Source: Pseudomonadota bacterium
GTDB lineage: Bacteria; Pseudomonadota; Gammaproteobacteria; SZUA-229
Assembly: GCA_015222965.1 (NCBI GenBank)
Contig: JADFWF010000275.1
Location: 1-6,552 of the forward strand
Reading direction: 5' to 3'
DNA: 6,552 nt
The first letter of the stretch is position 1, and the number at the start of each line of letters is the position of its first letter. Of this stretch, positions 5,831-6,552 are shown piece by piece. The translations under genes were made by a program, and so were the position numbers. The notes under the pieces are model-generated. The model searched no databases. It worked only from the letters and a program-made list of their open reading frames with translations, and was not told the origin of the DNA.

Positions 5831-5908
5831 TGTAGGCATGCATAAGCGTTAGCGTTGCAGGCAAACTTTAAACATGCCGGGAACGGCAAAGCCTTATCCC
5901 GGCCTACG
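5831..5908. repeat. Pair of facing REP-like palindromes between ccoI and ccoS
   Basis: A plus-strand copy at 5831-5863 begins TGTAGGCATGCATAAGCG and ends GCAGGCA. A minus-strand copy at 5908-5875 begins CGTAGGCCGGGATAAGGC and ends CCCGGCA. Their shared pattern, GTAGGC...ATAAG...GGCA, resembles REP/BIME sequences of enterobacteria and relatives. The second copy has a stem CCGGGA/TCCCGG with an inner GGC-AAA-GCC hairpin. They fill most of the 119 bp between the ccoI stop and the ccoS start, a place where these genes are usually closely packed. They could stabilise the ccoI mRNA end or reduce readthrough into ccoS; that is inference. Confidence 0.7.
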
Positions 5909-5923
5909 CCCTAAAAAATAAAT

Positions 5924-6552
5924 TTAGTATTTTATCCTGTTAAGCCGCAACGCATTTAAAACGACCACCAGCGAGCTGACTGACATACCTATCGCGGCCA
6001 GCCATGGTTCGACATAACCCATTGCTGCTGCTGGAATTGCGATGATATTATACAGCAGCGCCCAGCTTAAATTCTGTTTGATGATGCGCAATGTTTTTAT
6101 GGCGATCAGATAGCCGTGATAGATATGTTCGATATTGTTGCTGATCAAAATCATGTCAGCGGCTGCTGCGGCGAGTTGTGTGCCTTTGCCCATAGCGATG
6201 GACAGGTCTGCACCGGCAAGTACTGGCGCGTCATTTACGCCATCCCCCGTCATTACTACTATAGAACCACTTTGTTGTAGCGTTTTAACCTTGTCCAGTT
6301 TGTCTTCAGGTTTTAAGTTTGCCTGGCAATGTTTGATGCCGAGCTGTGCGCTTATGATTTCAGCACTTTCGAGTCGGTCACCGCTCATCAGGTGTGTTTG
6401 TTTATGCTGAGAGTGAAGGTGGTCGATGAGTGATCTTGCTTCGTTTCGAATCTTGTCAGAAAGGATAAATGTAGCAACACATTGCTCTTTGCTTGCCAGG
6501 TAGATCCTGCTTGCGCTGTCCGTATTTTTTTCTGATGCACTATCGGAAAAGC
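5924..6552 (-). CDS. ccoI: C-terminal part of CcoI, copper-translocating P1B-type ATPase for cbb3 oxidase assembly
   Basis: The frame is open to the right edge of the window, so the N-terminal part of the gene is missing; 208 residues are seen. They cover the end of the ATP-binding/phosphorylation region: SGDR at visible residues 56-59, and the hinge motif TGDGVNDAPVL at about 101-111 with the Mg-binding GDGVND. The last two membrane helices follow, with the copper-site residues YN in the first and MSVSS in the second (GMSVSSLVVVLNALRL near the end). The phosphorylated DKTG lies outside the window. Membership in the Cu(I) P1B-type class is clear. The specific assignment to CcoI/FixI, which supplies copper for the CuB centre of cbb3 oxidase, rests on the neighbouring ccoS downstream. 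A CopA-type exporter is the alternative. Confidence 0.9.
   Translation of the reverse strand, partial: FSDSASEKNTDSASRIYLASKEQCVATFILSDKIRNEARSLIDHLHSQHKQTHLMSGDRLESAEIISAQLGIKHCQANLKPEDKLDKVKTLQQSGSIVVMTGDGVNDAPVLAGADLSIAMGKGTQLAAAAADMILISNNIEHIYHGYLIAIKTLRIIKQNLSWALLYNIIAIPAAAMGYVEPWLAAIGMSVSSLVVVLNALRLNRIKY

Noticed and set aside
5805..5864. Twenty-residue N-terminal extension of CcoS
   Set aside because: The extra residues come partly from a REP-like repeat, and known CcoS proteins start at the membrane helix (MDIIYLLLP).
6135..6410. Plus-strand frame opposite ccoI
   Set aside because: It is antisense to the conserved GDGVND region of the copper ATPase and lacks any independent support.

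Overview
The window looks like chromosomal DNA of a gammaproteobacterium of moderate GC content. PurD follows the enterobacterial/gammaproteobacterial sequence closely. A ccoI-ccoS pair points to a cbb3-type, high-affinity terminal oxidase, and the intergenic spaces carry REP-like and MITE-like repeats typical of that class. No species can be named from the sequence alone. There are no RNA genes, CRISPR arrays or transposase genes.

Layout, left to right. Positions 1-675 (+) hold the 3' end of an unrecognised gene, probably for an envelope or outer-membrane beta-strand protein. It is followed after 26 bp by a complete molybdate ABC transporter operon: modA (702-1466, periplasmic binding protein), modB (1507-2178, permease) and modC (2175-3245, ATPase with TOBE domain). 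modB and modC overlap by a GTGA. This operon meets purD (4646-3351, minus strand, glycinamide ribonucleotide synthetase) head-on. The ~105 bp between the two stop codons contains a seven-copy heptanucleotide array, and inverted copies of the purD tail lie at the end of and just after modC.

Upstream of purD, on the minus strand, is a 255-bp non-coding stretch (4647-4901). It holds a 77-bp terminal-inverted-repeat element, a REP-like hairpin and a plausible purD promoter. Next comes an unrecognised protein with two CxxC pairs, probably a zinc ribbon (5465-4902). A 160-bp near-palindromic MITE (5466-5625) follows, then ccoS (5804-5610), a pair of facing REP-like repeats (5831-5908), and the C-terminal 208 residues of ccoI, a copper-transporting P-type ATPase (6552-5924, cut by the window edge). 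CcoI and CcoS both serve maturation of cbb3 cytochrome oxidase.

The genes are ordinary, and I see no convincing new biological system. The unusual part is the DNA between them. The purD tail appears to have been copied in inverted orientation into the 3' end of modC. A MITE supplies the last codons and stop of ccoS and abuts the start of the next gene. One end of another repeat may supply the -35 box of purD.
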